Positions 1 to 14,980 of a stretch of DNA of 64,000 nt are shown piece by piece (position 1 is the stretch's first letter; the number at the start of each line of letters is the position of its first letter). The stretch is from Sitta carolinensis. Its lineage: Eukaryota; Chordata; Aves; Passeriformes; Sittidae. The stretch lies in the NCBI GenBank assembly GCA_032173965.1, contig CM063287.1:11227859-11291858 (forward strand). The letters run 5' to 3'. The notes beneath the pieces were generated by a model that was not told the DNA's origin, searched no databases, and saw only the letters and a program-made list of their open reading frames with translations. The translations under genes and the position numbers were made by a program.

Positions 1-3000
1 GCCTGGTTTCTCTCTCACCCTGTTTATCTGTAAACACTTTTTCAATGCAACCACCTGCCAAAACCAAAAGCTGAAATTTGGGGGATATGTAGTAAGACAC
101 CTTGGGCTTTTTCTAGAGTGGGGAATAGGAGGGATTAGGAGGTGCATGAACCGAGCATTTCAGTCTTTCTTCAGTGTGGCTCAGAGCATTGTCCTCACCT
201 AATCAAGCTCCCCCTAACATGTATATGTTTTAGGACCTATCACATGTGTTCCTGAACTGTGTTCTGGGGACAGATGATAACCATACTCTGGACCACTGAA
301 ATTTCATGTAGGCTGCAATTTATTTCTTGATTCAACTACAGCTGTTTGTCAGATGATAAAAATAGGCTCCTGTGCTAGTGCTATTGCTGCCTGTTTCAAT
401 TAGAACAAGATGTGCAACAAGATCCTGTTCTGATCCATATGATCCAGAATAAGGGAAAGTGAAACAAAGTTTCTTTCTAGTGAAGTTTTTGGGAAAGGGA
501 GAGGAAAATGAACAAGCAAGAAACAGACAACTAATTCCTGTTTAGGTCTTTTTAGAGCATTTCCTAGAGTTTGCAAATTACACTGGGTAAGAACACAACA
601 CTGCAGTTTTATTTGCACCTGTTTGTTGCATACATATTAGTAGGAGAAAGGTATGTGCCATGATTAAACCATTACCCCAGGTGAAGTCAGCAGTTCATCC
701 TTGCTTGTTCCTGTGACAAGCACAAAACAGTACTGCACAGTTCATGATCTCTGTCAGCATGCCAAAGGAGGAATTAAGGACTGGAATCAGGTCTGGGCAG
801 TAATTACCAGAAAACTGATCACTGTGTTGGGCTTCAGATGGACTCACCAAAGCAGTAATTTTCACTGATGCTGTTGGTGGTGTTGTCAAAGTCTGTGCTT
901 CTCCCAAATTAATGTACCAAGCAAGAGCAAAAGAACTTCCACACATTCAGAGCCAGGTTCATAATGGACAGAATTGGAAATGAATAGGATGGAGAGAAAT
1001 TCCACAGCTTGGTACTGCACCGTAACAAGAATGTTAAGTCTGGACAGATGGTGATGAACCCAGTCTGATGGGTACCGTAACATAATCTACCCTCAGAGCA
1101 GAGACAAATACTCTTCATAGTCCCCTCTTATTTCAGTACTGATGAATTTTCTTTTCACAAAAATACCATTATAAACCTTTTTATTCTGCTTTAGAAACCT
1201 TGCATTATTAATACTGTCAAAAGAAGATGTTGAAACTAAGACTTCAGATGACTTTTAGTTCCACTAGCAGTACTGTACTTGACCTCAAATATCTCTAACT
1301 AATACAGTTGTTACTCCATTTAGAGGTCATTAGAGGTCTTTAATCTAGATATATGCAATTCACTTTAGCTGGCCCAGAATGTTTTCAATAGGAATCGAAA
1401 CCTGGGAAAGTTTATCTGAAATTCTGAGAATTCTGCCATTATCAAAGATGATTAGAAAAGAAAAATAATGTAGCCCAGATCAAAGTGAAGAATATCAGGT
1501 TAACTACTATCCTTGAATGGGCGTAACCAAAAGTTTCTTAGATCCTTACTCTGGATAAGAAAATGGCTTGGATTGTATGGAAAGGAATTATACTAAATAC
1601 CCAGATCTCCTTGATAGGATACTACAACAGAAAAAAAGAAAATCAGAGAAAAAAACAACACAACTCCCACCACCCCAGACTGTTGCTTCTCTGTCCTACA
1701 CATCTTTGTAATTGGAGATCTTTGATCATGGAGCACCTGTTGTCCTTTAGAATCAAACACAATATTGAAAAGAGTGGAACACTTTATTAAATCATTTACT
1801 TATGGTCTTTGTGAAAGCATTTCATAGTTCAGCTGCCTGGATTGTTTTCTGCCATAATCTGGCACAGCTTTATCTCACAGCAAAAGGTGCTAAATCATCA
1901 AGTGTGTTCAGGCACATCTGTGATGTCATACTGTATGCAGTAACAATGTATTTATTATGTGATGTGGTGTGCATCTGTCTTAGTAGGTCATTCCTATCAT
2001 TGTCTTCATCAGCAACACTTTTTTTTTTTTTTCTTTATGTGTGCAATGTTTTGTTTTACTTCGAGAGCACAGACAGCTTTGGCAAGGACTCAGCTTTAAG
2101 AGTTAGCAGTTGCATAGACCTAACTGGACAAGTGAGCAGGTCAAAACCAGGAGATAACAGTGTATATTTATAGGGAGGTGTGTTTATGGAGACCTATGGG
2201 ACAGGCCAGCTTCCTTTTCAGAGAAGACAGAGGTTGTGCATGCTCATTACAGCTTTGGAAATTTTTCCTTTTACCATTTTTCTTTATATTCTGAGTGAAA
2301 CTGATTTGCGAACAAATTCTTGCTACTCCTGTCAGCTCTAATGCTCTATTAAGCTTCAATTTAATACTCCACCAACTGTGGTGAAGCTACATTAGAATGG
2401 ATTTTAACCCTACAGTTTATCTTTTTTTTTTTTTCCAGTGCTGCTTTTGCTTGACTCTGTACATGACCAGAATATAAAGGCAGCAAGCCTACATTAGAAA
2501 CAAGTCACTAGAAACCAAGAAATCTTTCTAAGCTATCAAATGTCTTTTCATGGGTGTAAATGACTGCACAGTTCATTTCCTTCCTTTTCAATATCTTCTG
2601 GCAGGAGGACAGTGCTAACTGTCATGTAAACATCAAGTTTTACAAAAGAATTCTCAAAAGTAAGTAAAATACTGGTTTACATTGCTTAGTTCGCTTTTCC
2701 CACTGTTTATACACAAACCTGAAATTCTCATTACAGAATTACAAGCAATTGCAACCCCCAAAAACATTCATTTCAGAGGACATAGTCTGTTTCAACGTAT
2801 TCATGGTTCAGCTGGTGCAACAGTACCCTGGATTTACTGCTGGTCTGCTGTGCAGCAGACCCCTAGAAATTCTGCCAGAGAACACCTCAGTCATCTAGAT
2901 TAACACAGTCTTTCCCTAAAGCAGTGGTTTCCCACTCTTGCTGTCCCATTTTACATGAGTTGGCAATGGAGTTTCACACTGAAGACAATTCCACATTCTA

Positions 3001-6000
3001 ATTGATGGTTTTCTTTTTTATTGCTATTTCTTTTCAGGGTTGAAAGAAAACTGCTTTTGTAGCCTTAAGGCTTGTGGCAGGAGGAGATGGAAACATTTCT
3101 TTCATAACATCTTTCTGATTAAAGAGCTCTTTGATCCTAGAGGATTTACATTCAACTGAAACAAAAACTGAGACAAAACAACCATTTGTAATCATTGGTC
3201 ACCAGTACAATTTGGAGTATCTTATCGGGCAGGCTAATAACAAATTGGCATAGCCTCATAGAAACACGTACAGAAATATCTGTCTACTATATTATTAAAA
3301 AAAAACACAGTGGAGGAGAAGAAACACTTTCAAAGTTTTGGCTAAATTGACTTGAAAGAGAGTGTTATCCTATTAGTACAGAAGAATCTAAAGATAGTGG
3401 CCATCAAAGCACCAGGAGAGTGGTGCTCTTCCTCATATAGTGCCCTGTGCCAGCAAATTCTTTGCTGAAGATGACACTGTGGCAAAGTGGTGGCTTCAAT
3501 TCAGACACTTGTTAAATTAAGAGCTGTTGGAAAAATGGATAGGCACCTAAGAATCCATGAGTATATCTATCTGAAATGCTGTAGGTAGCGTTAAAGTCCC
3601 TTTTACATTACCACAGACCTAAATCCCACCTAACCTGCATATCTGTGCCAGAATGGTTTGCTCCTCTCTGATGCTGAACCTACTGATTTGGAAACTGAAG
3701 CACAGCTGTACAGCTTGTCCAGCTAGAGACATGAGAAGGATTGTTGTGTCATCTTCAGCAATTCTTTGTCTATTCTGACTAGAAAATGAAGAAGTCAGAA
3801 AGTAGAGACACATGAAATTACACATTAGTTGACTGTAGTAGATACTTACACAGTTCTAGCTATGAGTGAAAATCTGAGCAGAATGGAGAGCAAGGATAGT
3901 GTTGGAAGCTTGGAGGAGGCAACGATCACAGCCCAAAATGGAACAGCCTGTTGAGTTAACCTCGACGTTTCCTCAGCTGCTGCATTTCAGTCTGCATATT
4001 ATCAAGTGTTCTCTGCAGTCTGACTTCAAATGGCTGAAAGAGTGGTGTGTCTGCCATTTCCTAACCTGACAGCTATACCTTACTGTTAGGAATTTCCTTC
4101 TTAGACATTTAAACTGGAGTCTAAAACTAATATTAGGAGAAGATGAGTAGCAACACCTCCCACCACTAACTTTATAACAGCCTGACAATCTTCACTTAAA
4201 ACTGCTCACAGAAATAATTTACTCCCTTGGAACTTGTGTTAGATATATCTGCAGAAGTGTCATTCTGCTTCTGAAATCTATAGGACATTTACTTATTTAT
4301 CCGCAAAACATCATCTAGATTGGGATTCTGCCACCAAATCTTACTGCAGTTTTATGAAGCTGAGTACTTGATACATGAAGACTCCTTTAGAAAACCTGAT
4401 ACATTACTCCTCATGGATTATTTTCCTAAGTTTTATTTGTTACTTTTTATAAATAACTTTTTGCTTACATCTTAATCTATGCTTACACAAATATAAGTCA
4501 CCTCAGCAAACTAGAATTCACGTGATCTGAAATCGTCATCTCCAACATTTTGAAAACCTGGTCAGAACTTTAAAACTGCCTCATTCAGTTGCATGCTTTG
4601 ATGCCTTGGGGAGGTACTGCGTGTTTTAAATGTCAGCTACCAAATTTCCAAATCAGTCACCAATAATTTCTATTTCTAGCTGCAAAAGCGCCTTTTTCCC
4701 ACAACACTTGATTGCTGAAGCACTTTTTAGCATTTGCTAGATTCTTAGCTCAAAAGACGAAAACAAAACCTGATTTTTACCGACACTTTGTGGAGTTTTC
4801 CCACCCTGCCAGAGAAGCCTAAATACAAGCAGACTGGAGCAGAACAGGAACACAGAAGCCATGTTGGAGGAACTTGCTCTCAAAACACAGCTGAGCATGC
4901 GGAGTTCCCAACGCACTGGGGACGCAAACAATAATGTAAAGTGAGGATGGAAGCTCTTGCTGTGAAACCTCTTGTTCCCATGCATCTCTAAGAACATGTC
5001 TAGCCCAGAAGGATTTACATGAAGATGGGTGTGAGGCTGCCCAGCTCGGCGGTACAGCCAGCGCATGCAACTCTGCATAAAGCCCTTTGTGTTTACGAGG
5101 GGCCAATCTCTTGCTCCTGTCTTTTTGTTTACCCAATGGGGTGCTGCCTGCTGCTCCTTATTAGGGCTCCTGCCTCTACAGGAATTTCTTGTCAGTGCAA
5201 GCATTTTTTAACTATTACTTACAAAATGGCAATGGCTTCCCCAAGGCCATATCTTTGTTTCTTTGTACAATGCTGTGATTGTGTAAATTGTCTTGCGTAA
5301 GCACATCAGCCCACTCTGGAATTCATTTTTCCCCCCTTATGGCCTTTCATTGTTGTTCTTTTATGGTGGGATTTGTTCTTTTGCCATCTTGTCACAAATT
5401 CATTCCTGTGGCTGTCACTTTTAAGAAACAGCATGGCTAAGTCTGGCCTTTCAATTTGCAGAGGTCTGTGGAGCAGCTGCTTCTGCTGAGAGCACTGTTG
5501 TTAGCAAACTGAACTGGCTTCTAGCACTGTCACATAAAACTGCAGAGTCCTCAAAACTGTGAAGTCCAAAGCAGCCACTTGTGTTCTTATATCATAATCC
5601 TTTCCTGCATATAGCTCAACAGACTGTCTTCTAAGTATAGTGATGTAACTTGTGACATCAAAGCTGGGAATAAAAGAGAACTTCCTCTCTTAGGGATGAT
5701 CAGGCAAACAAGTCCTTGGATCTTGAATGCAGACACTGCAAACCTCAGCATTGTGTACAGATATTTCTTCTTTCATTTGTGTAAAGAGCAAACCACAACT
5801 GAAAGCCAGAGTCTGTGAGAAACTCGCAGTTTCAAGATGGCACAGCATTTTGGAGCATGTTTGTTTCCACTCATCTGCACAGTGCTGTAATCCCACTTCA
5901 AGGTGTGTTGTAGAAGTGTGCAAGATCCCTCCCTGGGTCATAGATCTGACCACTATTTCCTCAGCTGCTAATGTTAATGTGGCAGGTTATAACAGGGTAA

Positions 6001-9000
6001 CAGGAAAGCACATGTAGAGGTTTCCCCCTTTTCTTTTGCTACAAACAGCAGAGGTCTGGCCAACCACCAGGCTTTGCTGGCTCAGCATGTGCAAGAGTCC
6101 ATCAAGAGATGTCTATAGGGGGGATGCCACTACAGGACAGACCCTCAGGGTTTATTACAGGCCATGTCTGCAGAAACCATCCCAGCTGACCCTGACAGCA
6201 TTGCACAGGTTGTCAGCTATGCAGCAGCCCCATTTGGAGCTCAGGAATACAATAGTCAGTTTGAGATTAGGCAGGAAAGAGTTAACTATCAGGCTTTCTT
6301 GGAAGAAAGGAAAATTGCTCTTAATTAGCTTGTGCCACCTAGAAGGATTGAGACTATTTATGTTTTTAGCCAAAGACCCACTCTAAGGGAACACATAAAT
6401 CAGGACCAGTATTGTTGATTTACCAGAAAGGATGTAATCCAAATCTCTGTTACCCAAAATGTGTTGGTTTGTCATTATAAAGCAGCACTCATGCAGTTTA
6501 TTTCTTATCATGTGTCCAAACATAGTCACATACTCCACTAAATGACCAGGAATGAATAAGCCCAAGTCTAAGTGAGGGCAATGGAAATTCCATTGTCCTC
6601 CACCAAGCTTTGAAATGAGCCCGAGTCAGACATACAGAATTCTTGCATGTGTGCTATAATGCAATCATACTTCAGTAAACAATGTTACAAGATGTAAAAT
6701 ATTATGTTCAAATACTCTAAGCTAAGTACATAAAATAAATTACTTCTATTCATTATGTTTGCCTTTACAAATCTATTGTTTTAGCCACATTATAAAAAAA
6801 TCAATATTCTTAAGGATTGGATGCTATAAAGGTTCAGAACAGCTATCACAGACAAACCACTAAAAAAAAAAAAAAGAGAAATTACCGTCCTATAAATAGT
6901 GTGTCAACCTCGACACAAAAATTTAGAAAGGGTTTACCTCCTAATGTTAAGTTACAGATTATTTAAAAGCTATACTGTCTGAATAACGCTACATAAATAC
7001 AGGGTTATGCTGCTGTTGTCAAGAACACATAAAGATCTTGATGTGGGTTAGAAGTATTTTCTTTGTCTTTGAATGGCATGATTGTGATATCGTCCCTGAG
7101 TCTAACATTAGATTTTTTCCAAATAAAATCAATTAACATAAAACAAAAATGCTGCACATAAAGAGGAAGCTGCCTTTGTAACAGTGATTCTCTAGGTATG
7201 CATCACTCCCTTTTCTCCCCCTAAATGCACAGTAAACTGCTCATGCATTTCTGGTGAGCTGAAAGATCCACAGTCCACATTTCCTAGAACCACTTATGGA
7301 AGACTGAGTCTCAGTGATCCAGAATGAAATACTCTTTTGGCAGCATACTGAAGAACCACCTTACCAGCTTTTTCTCTTGACATGTGTCAGCCTCATGGTT
7401 CATGTATAAATATCAGACCTAAATGTTTTCAATTCAGAATTGGATCTGAATGAAGAGATGTTTTATACAGGCTGAGATATTATTAGTGTTATCCTGGGCT
7501 ATGTTTCTGAGGCTGTGTTTGGCATGTGACCTCAACTAAAATGCTTTGTGTTCACTGCTATCAGTATTACTCATGTTCAGGCTGTTTGTGTGTCTCAGCA
7601 CACCTGATTCCCGAATTTCAAAGGAAACTGTAAGTAGAACTACGGTGTTGGTTGCCAGCTAAAGCTGATGATCATCTGCCTTTAAACACTGCTATTGTGC
7701 TCCTCCTGCTAGCACTGGAGCACAGTCTGTTCATCATGGCTGGACTTCTCTGCTAACACTAAGAAGAGCTGGTTTAAAAACATTTAGAACAATCTGTTCC
7801 ACTGCATTTGTTTGAAGCTTGGCCTACCAAACAAAAGCAAGATTGCTGTTGTGTTAAGGAAAGAAAATTTTGAAAAGCAATAAAAATGGGAAATAGCTTA
7901 TTTGGAAATGACCTGATTGGTCATATTGTTTATCCCATAATCTTAGGAACCTTGGAAATAGTCATTCTGTTTATACTTTGGCTTCAGCTACAGCAGCAAG
8001 TATTGGTTGTGCTGTTCATCTTGGTCTAAGCAAGTAATGGTGAGAACAAGTTTTATTTCAGAACTAAAATACATGGAGGTAGCAGGAGATAAGATCTGAT
8101 TTTTGTGTTTTTCTTGAAGAAAATCCTGAAAGACAGAGTTAGCATGATGAGGCCTCAAGATGTGAGGATGACTGACTGCAGAGATCATGTGTATGTCAAG
8201 AGATAGCAAGAATCAACAGGAAGGTACAAAATCACTGGCTTATATGCAGAATATAGCAAGAGGGAGAATTAAACCCGTATTAATCCTAGCTTTCAGTGTA
8301 CTAAAAAGCAATTTCTAAAAAGACATATAGCTTTGTCCTCCAGCAATAGTGTCTTCCCTGCCTGCCCAGGTCAGTGCCATGCCAAGCCGACACCAGCCAG
8401 TGACCAATGGGGCTCTGCACCATTTGATGTGCAGAGCAAGTAGGGAGGCAGCAGGCTGGCAAGCAGGTGGATGGGCACTAAGAGAAAAGTAAGCATTAAT
8501 CCAGGGCAAGATGCTTCTGGGATGAATCTAGTACTATTTTTATATTACTGATCAGAGGAGTTCAAGTGGCTTGTGTTACATGGAAGGAGATGAGTAGTAA
8601 GGGATTGTCTGTAAAGGTGATGTTAAAGACTTTTGTTTTCTTCCTGGCAAACAGGCAAAACAGGTTTGTGTGTTTCTCTCCAGGAAAACTAAAATGGAAT
8701 TAAGCTGTAAAGCAAGCCCTCATTTTCTGGGATGCTCAATGACAATATTATCCTTGAAATCCCCAAGTATTTTTAAATTTTCAAATGGTGTTTCTGCCAG
8801 TGTATGTATAGAAATGGGAATCAGACATAGCATGACAAAGGCCCAAGTATGTAAAGTCTTCATATAATCACCACTCTTTCCTATTTTCTTTCATTTGTTT
8901 TTTGATAAGACTTTCCTTTAAACAGACATTTATGTTCCTCTTCAAACTGAATGCTAAGGCCTCCAATGTTAGCAGGAAAAGGTAATCACCATACAGACCA

Positions 9001-11000
9001 GAATAATAAAAAACTGCTGTTGAGGGTCATGGAACTAAACTAATAACAGTTTCAGCAACTAGGCTTATACACTGCTGAGCCTGTTTAGAAATACCATCTC
9101 AAAACTGTTTACTTATACATGATGTAACTAAGTACTGAAAATTTAAGGTAGGTGCTTAGTTCATTGAAATAACTATTAATTTACTGTTGCTATATAATCC
9201 CTTCCCAGAATACACAACCTGAAAATCAGCATTCTACTAGGAAATCCAGATGCATGCAAAGAACTGATTCAGCCCAATCACCTATCCCACAGAAGATGCC
9301 TGCAAATGACTTCTACTTTTTGTGGAATTGCTTGACTTCGGAAGGATTACAAAGGGCAAAAAAGTTATGATGTGATAGCATGCAAATGCAAACCTAAGTT
9401 TCCAAGAGGTGTTTCTTATTTTGGAAAACAATGCCCAGACATCCCAGAACATCCTTTCAGGTCTTCTTTGGCACTAGGTTCTTTGAGGTATTTTCAAGAA
9501 GAGACAGGAGTTTAGTTCGCTTGTGCAAAAAAGGAAGTGGAGATACCATCCTTTAGGTTGCAGTCTTGAAAATACCTATATAATATGATAATAACAGGAT
9601 AGATTTGTATTTCCCAAGAGCTGATATGAGCCAAATGTGGGCTATTTGGAGGCAGAGATTTTGTGTCCTCCATATCCCAGTTATTTCCCCATTTGAACAG
9701 AGAGATGTGGGCATGGAGGTGTGTAGATTCCTGCAGACAGCTCAGGGCTGAGCACAGCTTTGCAGGCTCTGCTACAAACATATCCCTTTTGCTAGAGAAC
9801 AGCATGCCAGCAGGGAGTGATAAAACAGAATAACATGTACACATGGTTTTCAAAACAGAGTTTTCAAAACTCTGTTACAGTTCTTAAACACTGATAGAGA
9901 TCAGTTACCAAGTATGCATCGCCCATGAGAAAAGAAGAATGTCAGTTCTCTGAAGTGGCTTAGAGTGAGAAACCAACCTGTACCTGTGCATATAGTTGAG
10001 AAAAATGAATACATAAAGCTGACAGTTTTCTCTATGTCCTCAGTATAATGTGCAGCCAAAGGAGCTACACCTTCTGTTCATACACAGGTAGAGATTGCTC
10101 AGTGTCCCCCTCTCTTTTCACAAGGTTCATTCAGTAACTTCATGCCAGCTTTTCTCCAGGATCTGCGTCAGCAAAACTAACAGAGCAGAGAGGAGCTCAG
10201 AGCTGGACTAAAGGAGACTCCAATTGTCCTGAGAACTTTTCACAGGCAAATCTTGACCTGGCAAGAGTGCAAAGAAGGCCATGGGAAAAGTATATCCAAG
10301 CATGCAGAAGGCCAGGCAGGCCTGATGAGTAGTCGTGTCTTACAGTCTGTCACTGCCATGACTTGGAGAGCTGCTCACTTAGAGGGACTAATGAGATCAC
10401 TTTGAAATAATGGTCTAAAACCTTTACCCCTCCTATTTCTCATTTTCTGAGTCGAGACTTCCTTCCAATAACCTTTCATCTTCCAAGAAAACAGTCACAA
10501 CCTCCATCTTTAAAGGAATATATCATACATAAAGGTTATTGGAAAATGAATAATGATATATTTGTTCTAAAGAGATTAAACTGATACCAACAGATCTTTT
10601 TATAAGCCTGGACTGTGTGTGAGGGTCCCACTAACCCCAACCGAGCTGAGGGACAGGGCTTTCCATCTGTGTTGACCTTCATCACAGCCCCTGCCCGAGG
10701 TGGGCAGTACATCATCCCGGCCACAGACTATTAAATGGCATGCAGGGGAGAAAAGCATGAACTGAGAAAAACCAGATTCAGTCCTAGGCAGCTCTTCCCA
10801 GGCCTGTCCTCACCACAGCGCTTTTGCCCCTGAATGATCTCCCTGTGTACATACTTCAGTGTAAAAAACCAGCATTTGAAATTAATATCTCAGAAGTTTC
10901 TGTTCTTTGAAAATTACATCTGATGTCAGCCTACTGGCAGAACACATCAAATGCAGGCAAGGGAAGGGGAATACAAAGAAGAGGATGTGAACTTCCACAG
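1..11000 (+). other. Non-coding, presumed ZCCHC24 intron (part 1)
   Basis: No exon, RNA gene or recognisable transposon was found here. All open frames are short and lack family resemblance. T-runs occur near 2020-2034 and 2420-2434, and an A-run near 6860. A perfect inverted repeat occurs at 9854-9876. The assignment to an intron is inferred from the absence of the exons that must precede 53713. Confidence 0.5.
9854..9876. repeat. Perfect inverted repeat, 11-nt arms
   Basis: AACAGAGTTTT and its exact reverse complement AAAACTCTGTT are separated by a single C. The near-palindrome sits in unremarkable AT-rich intronic sequence, with no other element recognised around it. Confidence 0.8.
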
Positions 11001-14000
11001 AGCTCAGAAGAAAAATTGTTGTTATCGTTGGCCTGGGTATTGTGGCTTTAAATTACAAATTACTTTAAATTGTAAAAACATCCATAGCAAGCCCTGGAGA
11101 AGAATCCCCAGAATGGCAGTAAATAAAGAGCATCCTGTCCCTCTTTATGCCACAGCTAATGTGGGAGGTAGTTTAAAATCCTAGCTTGGCAAGTGCTGCA
11201 TGTCAGAGTTGATGAGTTGAAAGGATGTGCATGTACACAGACCCAAACAAAGAACTTCTAACACACAGAAAAAATGCTGCACTTAGTGGCCTTCGATGTT
11301 GAGCAGAGCAGCAACATTTGCTCTTATACTTTGGACTAGTTGTTCTGAATTTTTACACAGGCTCCTATTACCTTGGAAGTGGCAGGTGGCTTTGCATGGA
11401 TCCTTGGGGGCTGGTGCCATAGGGGAAAGTTAAGCTCACAAAGTACTTCCTTGTCAGATCCCTCACCACCCTGGGAAGAGGACGGATTTCTCTTTCTGTT
11501 TTGTCCTGGGTCTGGACTCTTTGCCTGGGAGTCCCACCTGCTCCTGCAGCTCACATCCCCTGAAACCAGACCCCATCCAGCAGCTGCATAAATCATTGGG
11601 AACAGGGCTGCAGCAGGGTGTCGAGCAGTTGGGGGAGCTCATGGGGGAGTGACTCCCTCCTCCCTTGCATGCCTCCATCTTCCCCTAAAGTAAACAACAG
11701 CAGTCCCCACTGTGAACCCAGTTGCGAAACCTCGTGGCTCTGAACTTTTCCTCTGTGATGAACAGCCAGCCCTTGCATGGGCTGTGAGCTGAGAGCGCCT
11801 CTGGTCTGTGTTCTTCTGCTGCCTTCCAGGCTGCTGCCAGCCAGGGAATTCTTTCCACAGCTTGTGCAGACACCCTAGGAAAGGAAGCCTGCTTGCAAAT
11901 GTGCAGCTGAACATGGTGGTGTGGGCAGTTTAATGCCTCATTTTTCTGGGGCTGATTCTAGACCAAAGGTGCATAATACCAATTTACATACAGTCAGCTC
12001 CATCAACATTTATCCCATGTCAGGTAACTTTTATTTCTCCTAGAACCTCTTAGCATAAGAAAGCAACATAAAAAGCAGGCCAGTCCAGCTGTAAAGTTCA
12101 GTCACAGGTCAGAGTAGTAACTCCCCTCTGACTAGATAATGCAAATGATTTTTGTTTCAGACATAATTATAACAACATGTTGTAGAAGCTGATGTGTTTT
12201 TTTTTCCAAGATGGAATTCCAAAACTAGCAAAAGCTACCACATCACAAATGAGGAAACCACTCCCTTGGTGAAGAAAAGATGGTACAACATTAAATCAGT
12301 GGAAAAGAAAACCCTCAAAAAGCTGATAGATGCATTGAAGCTATCCATATGCAGAAGTGGTGGTCCAGGGATCTGTACAGTAATGCTCTGCAGATGCCTT
12401 GCAATCCAAGCCATGTTTAAAGGAATACTTGAAGTCTCACCCACACAAAAGATTCTGGTTTAAAGCCAGCTCCAGGAAACAGTATTCTACAATGTTTCTT
12501 TCATATAATGAAGACTTTCCTGGGTTCTATTTTATCGTTGTAATTATAGCACTCAGATAATGAATTGGAATGCAGAGCTCTGCATGTGGAGACCAAGTTT
12601 ACACCTTCCCCTCTAAAGATTTCTCTCCTGTTGATACTTTAGTTAGAAAAATTTATCTTTTATACCATGTCATGAAGAAATGTAGTGTCCTGAATTTTTA
12701 AAAACTCTGTCAGCATGGAACCTCCACTCAAATTATTCATATGAGTTCTTACAAAATAAGGACAATGGCTCTCACCTTGATATAAATTTTCTAAATTAAG
12801 GATCCCATTTTTAATGGCTAAACCACTAATGTGGTTGAAACTGAGCTTTCAACCAAAATTTGGGCTTTATTATTTGGGCCTTTTCTTTCCTGTCTATCTG
12901 AAGATACAGATATGACTGTGCATTCCCAGGCATCAAGAAGTAAAACTAATCTGGGCGTAGTGAGGGGGAGAACCTGACAGGAAGGAAAAGAGGGCTCCGA
13001 TTGTAATTGGAACTGAAAATGTATTAAAAACAGGAGAGAAAGAAAGAACTTCAGGAGAGCAGGTCCTTGTTCAGCATGTCGGCTCTAAATCTCGCTGTAG
13101 CTCACCCAGGCTCAGGTTTCAGAGCCCTGGAAGATCAGCAGGCTAAACTTGGTGAGATGTGCTGTTCACAGCATGTTCCTTGGGCTCTCAGGAGAGGAAT
13201 CTCAGTTTAGTCCTCTCTTTGTAGTAGGCTTTGAGCCTTTTCCCATCACTTTGGGTGTGGAAGTATGCTAATTTATTACAAAGGTAAACTGAATCAGGCT
13301 CTCTTTTGTGGCAGAGGGGAAAGTGGGAGACAGCAAACAACGTGCCATGGGTACAGGACACACAAAATGCCTGAGTGAAATTTGAGGTGTGTAACCCTCC
13401 TGTAACTGCAATCGAGCTTCTTGCTGCTCACTATTTGAAATACTGTCACTGCTGTTGTGCCATTGTTGTTCTACAGCTTTGCTCAATCTTTTTATTTCTT
13501 CTTCTGTTGTACCCAGAGGCATGGGGAGGCATTAGATGTCCCTGAACTACACTTCACCACTCTCTTCCCTGAAATCCAGGAGCTTCTTAGGGATATGTGC
13601 TCCTGCCTGGGCTTTTCAACCAGTTCCAGAGAGAATTGTTTCATCCTGCACACATCACCCAGAGAGAGAATGAAAAAGGAAGAGATTTTTTCTCTCTTCC
13701 TTTCTTTCCACAGCATGGAAAAAGCTAACTGGGATGGCTAAGTTTTGAGGCTTCACTTGTGCCAAGACACCTAAGCCAACCATCCTTCAAGCACCTGCAT
13801 AGTCCTGACATGTTAGCAGGATGGTTGGCATCTTCAGCTAAAATGCATCTTCTGGATGTATTCACTGGAGTATTTTTTTTTTTTTTTGCTGACTTCATTA
13901 TGTATCTTCTTTCAGTTATCTATACTCCAAAGGAGTACAGATCTGTTGTATATATTCCAACAGAAGAACTCTCCTTCTGCAGTCTAGCTGAAGCCCTGGT

Positions 14001-14927
14001 TAGCACAGGATTATTACTTTCAATGCACACCTTTCTGTAGCTTGTAATAGATCATAAAAAAAATTAAAAATTCAAGCTCTCTCTGGAACATAAGCTGGTG
14101 CCAGAGGTTATAGTAAATTCTAGCAAGTGGACAGAAATTCTCCTCCCTAATTTTGTTTTCCTCAGGGAGTTGTGGTTTCCATGTAAACACTTCTATGACC
14201 AGGCCCTTTGAGACATGGCTGGAAGAATATATGTTCTGCCTAACACGTATCCACCATATCTTAGCAGCTAAGAAAAATAATTCTGTGGTCTCACAACATT
14301 TCACCACTATCATTTCAGCCTGGCTAAGCTAAAAATTAGAATAAAGACCAAAGAAATGTAAGTATGTTGAGAGAAAGCTATGGCTCCTAATGGCTGGTAT
14401 GTTGTTTCTGGACTTTTTTCCATCTATTCTGCTAGATCTCAAGCTTCAGGAAATAGTGTTTGAAACCATGAATTATGGTACATAAGGACAGAGAAAACAT
14501 ACCGTGATAGTCATTCATTTCTCATTGCTTCATGGAGCAGTAAGCAGCACCAGCCCATGACATCCAGAGAATTTGCTCTAAAGTTTAGATCATCATTGCG
14601 AAATACAAAGGACTTTATTCTCTGGTTTATGTAGGGTCTGATACACATTGTCTTAATATAGAAGATCCCCTTTGATGTCCATTCACATTTCATAAGCCAA
14701 GAGCAAAATAGTTACGGCCTTGGAGGACAAAGGGGATAAAATGCAAGTGTAAGTTATTCTTGGAAGTAGTTTGGATCCCAGCTCCAGACCAGAGAATCTT
14801 TGAACCTGCCTGAGCAAACTATTCAGTGTCTGAGCCCAGCCTAACAGTGGATTTGCAGCTACGAAACAGACAGAATCCAAACCATGGACCTGGATGCTCA
14901 AAAGCTCCTGAATATTCTGTATTTCTG

Positions 14928-14980
14928 GTTTGGGTTTTGTTGTTGGGTTTTTTTGGTTTTGTTTTTTTTCTTTTTTTTCC
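14928..14980. repeat. T/G-rich low-complexity tract
   Basis: This tract is made almost only of T and G, in runs such as GGGTTTTTTTGGTTTTG, followed by T-runs. Such T/G (or complementary A/C) tracts are common in bird introns. No function is implied. Confidence 0.8.

Noticed and set aside
2921..2945. hAT-like terminal sequence (CAGTGGTTTCCCACTC)
   Set aside because: No matching inverted terminus or target-site duplication found within a few hundred bases.
3685..3740. Possible MIR scrap (TTTGGAAACTGAAGCACAG)
   Set aside because: A single short match with a gap where the core should be; indistinguishable from chance by eye.
4737..5204. 155-codon minus-strand open frame with an overlapping 105-codon frame
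   Set aside because: Two overlapping frames without family resemblance; treated as chance.
11370..11900. GC-richer patch with many overlapping open frames on both strands
   Set aside because: Few CpGs, no family resemblance in any frame, no splice-consistent exon. Composition alone explains the open frames.
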